A DNA stretch of 6,230 nucleotides from the NCBI GenBank assembly GCA_958442925.1, contig CAUCIO010000134.1:1-6230 (forward strand), in the 5' to 3' direction. Positions 5,498 to 6,230 of the stretch are shown piece by piece; positions within the stretch are counted from its first letter, which is position 1, and the number at the start of each line of letters is the position of its first letter. Source of the stretch: an uncultured Clostridium sp. Its GTDB lineage: Bacteria; Bacillota; Clostridia; Lachnospirales; Lachnospiraceae. Below the pieces are notes generated by a model, which was not told the DNA's origin, ran no database searches, and saw only the letters and a list, made by a program, of their open reading frames with translations. Position numbers and translations under genes: made by a program.

Positions 5498-5530
5498 GTC
5501 CTCCTTCGCAGGAGAACGAAAATCTCCTGC
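5498..5530 (-). promoter_or_regulatory. Two mutually exclusive hairpins over the rpn ribosome binding site
   Basis: On the minus strand, hairpin A pairs GTTCTCCT (5517-5510) with AGGAGGAC (5505-5498) around a GCGA loop. This GNRA tetraloop stem of 8 pairs, one of them G-U, sequesters the AGGAGG ribosome binding site. Hairpin B pairs GCAGGAGA (5530-5523) with TCTCCTGC (5515-5508), 8 Watson-Crick pairs around 7 bases, and would free the binding site. Both need TCTCCT at 5515-5510, so they cannot coexist. This is the geometry of a translational on/off switch. No known riboswitch class is recognisable and the trigger is unknown. Confidence 0.5.
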
Positions 5531-5546
5531 TTTTTCATTATTTTTT
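5508..5546 (+). terminator. Terminator-like hairpin on the plus strand, upstream of rpn
   Basis: Read on the plus strand, GCAGGAGA (5508-5515) and TCTCCTGC (5523-5530) form an 8-bp stem followed directly by TTTTT and, 5 bases later, TTTTTT. This is a proper Rho-independent terminator for plus-strand transcripts, yet no plus-strand gene precedes it. It could end an RNA antisense to rpn. I found no convincing plus-strand promoter inside rpn. Confidence 0.45.
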
Positions 5547-5632
5547 GGAAAAGCATAGATTTTCTGAAATGATAATTAGAATCGTAGACGGCCATGAATC
5601 GGCCCATGATAAGAAATATATGCTTTGAGATA

Positions 5633-5662
5633 AGTATAACATGGAAGGGGGAGGGAAGGCAA
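5633..5662 (-). promoter_or_regulatory. Possible promoter of rpn
   Basis: On the minus strand TTGCCT (5662-5657) and TATACT (5638-5633) are 18 bases apart, which would give a leader of about 130 bases containing the switchable hairpins. The -35 box overlaps the GC hairpin after wecB, which lowers confidence. No better promoter was seen between wecB and rpn. Confidence 0.35.
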
Positions 5663-5674
5663 GGTGGCCTTCCC
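5653..5674. terminator. GC-rich hairpin after wecB, likely weak terminator
   Basis: GGGAAGGC and GCCTTCCC form a perfect 8-bp stem around 6 bases, starting 30 bases after the wecB stop. On the minus strand it is followed by TCCCCCTTCC and not by a clean T tract, so termination may be partial. The plus strand also lacks a T tract. Confidence 0.45.
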
Positions 5675-5704
5675 AGATGAAAGTTGTTTTCCTTTTATAA
5701 TGCT

Positions 5705-6230
5705 TTATTTTTCCAAAATATCAGCAATCCGTTTACAGGCAAATCCATCTCCATAAGGGTTGCTTGCATGGCTCATTTTCTCGTATTCACTGTTGTCTTC
5801 CAAAAGCTGTTTAAACGCTGTATAGATCGTCTCTTCATCCGTTCCCACCAGTTTCAGTGTACCGGCCTGGATTCCTTCCGGACGCTCTGTGGTATCGCGC
5901 ATGACAAGAACTGGTTTTCCAAGCGACGGAGCTTCCTCCTGAATTCCGCCTGAATCCGTCAATATCATATAAGAATGGGCCAGGAAATTATGAAAATCCA
6001 ATACATCTAATGGCTCAATAATTCTGATACGCTCATCGCCGCCCAGAATTTCATCTGCCGTTTCGCGAACTGCCGGATTCATGTGAATCGGATAAATAGC
6101 TTTCACATCCGGATGTTCATCGCACACCCGGCGGATTGCCCGAAACATATGTTTCATAGGATCTCCCAGATTCTCCCGTCTATGGGCTGTAATCATGATC
6201 AGCCGACTTCCTTCCGCCCACCTGAGCTGT
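5705..6230 (-). CDS. wecB: UDP-N-acetylglucosamine 2-epimerase (non-hydrolysing), C-terminal part
   Basis: The 3' portion, 174 codons plus stop; the 5' half lies beyond base 6230. The enzyme interconverts UDP-GlcNAc and UDP-ManNAc in the cytoplasm and supplies ManNAc for wall teichoic acid linkage units, capsules or other surface glycans. Visible motifs are ITAHRRENLG, PIHMNPAVRE, IIEPLDVLDFHNFLAHS, LTDSGGIQEEAPSLGKPVLV, RDTTERPEGIQAGT and the end NPYGDGFACKRIADILEK, all strongly conserved in WecB/MnaA. The frame is open up to the window edge (LRWAEGSRLIMITAHRREN), so the internal ATG near 6196 is not the true start. C-terminal length is normal. The neighbouring surface-glycan genes, if any, would lie beyond the window. 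Confidence 0.96.
   Translation of the reverse strand, partial: QLRWAEGSRLIMITAHRRENLGDPMKHMFRAIRRVCDEHPDVKAIYPIHMNPAVRETADEILGGDERIRIIEPLDVLDFHNFLAHSYMILTDSGGIQEEAPSLGKPVLVMRDTTERPEGIQAGTLKLVGTDEETIYTAFKQLLEDNSEYEKMSHASNPYGDGFACKRIADILEK

Overview
The window looks like a chromosomal segment of a Gram-positive gut clostridium, most likely a member of the Lachnospiraceae. Three things suggest this: strong AGGAGG-type ribosome binding sites, sigma-A promoters with 17-bp spacers, and the gene content (a ROK repressor, a half-size EamA transporter, and a PD-(D/E)XK 'Rpn' protein with an EG-rich tail). This is judged from gene families, not from a search. Every gene I can support lies on the minus strand, so the region is transcribed from high to low coordinates. 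No rRNA, tRNA, CRISPR array or insertion sequence was seen, and no gene-free gap exceeds about 210 bases.

In order of transcription:
(1) The 3' part of wecB (UDP-GlcNAc 2-epimerase, envelope glycan precursor), followed by a strong GC hairpin.
(2) An Rpn-family nuclease-like gene behind an unusual leader with two mutually exclusive hairpins, one of which buries the ribosome binding site. The protein appears to lack its catalytic core through an in-frame deletion, but keeps a well-formed internal start that would yield an 85-residue C-terminal protein.
(3) A Cof-type HAD phosphatase with its own promoter and a TTG start.
(4) A single-domain EamA transporter.
(5) A CorA-family Mg2+/divalent cation channel.
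(6) A small heat-shock protein (Hsp20) with a near-consensus promoter, a palindrome over its -10 box, a long structured leader and a strong terminator.
(7) A ROK-family sugar-responsive repressor. It has a textbook promoter and a 25-bp perfect palindromic operator at its start site, and sits 14 bases upstream of a sugar-phosphate isomerase/epimerase that runs off the window.

Two modules look functionally coherent. The ROK regulator and the isomerase form an autoregulated carbohydrate operon. The rpn locus carries several layers of possible control: switchable leader, plus-strand terminator and internal start. This matches the published idea that Rpn nucleases are restrained by a small protein made from within their own gene. 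The rpn locus is the most interesting part of the window. HAD, EamA and CorA are ordinary housekeeping or transport genes with gaps of about 70 bases between them and may share transcripts.
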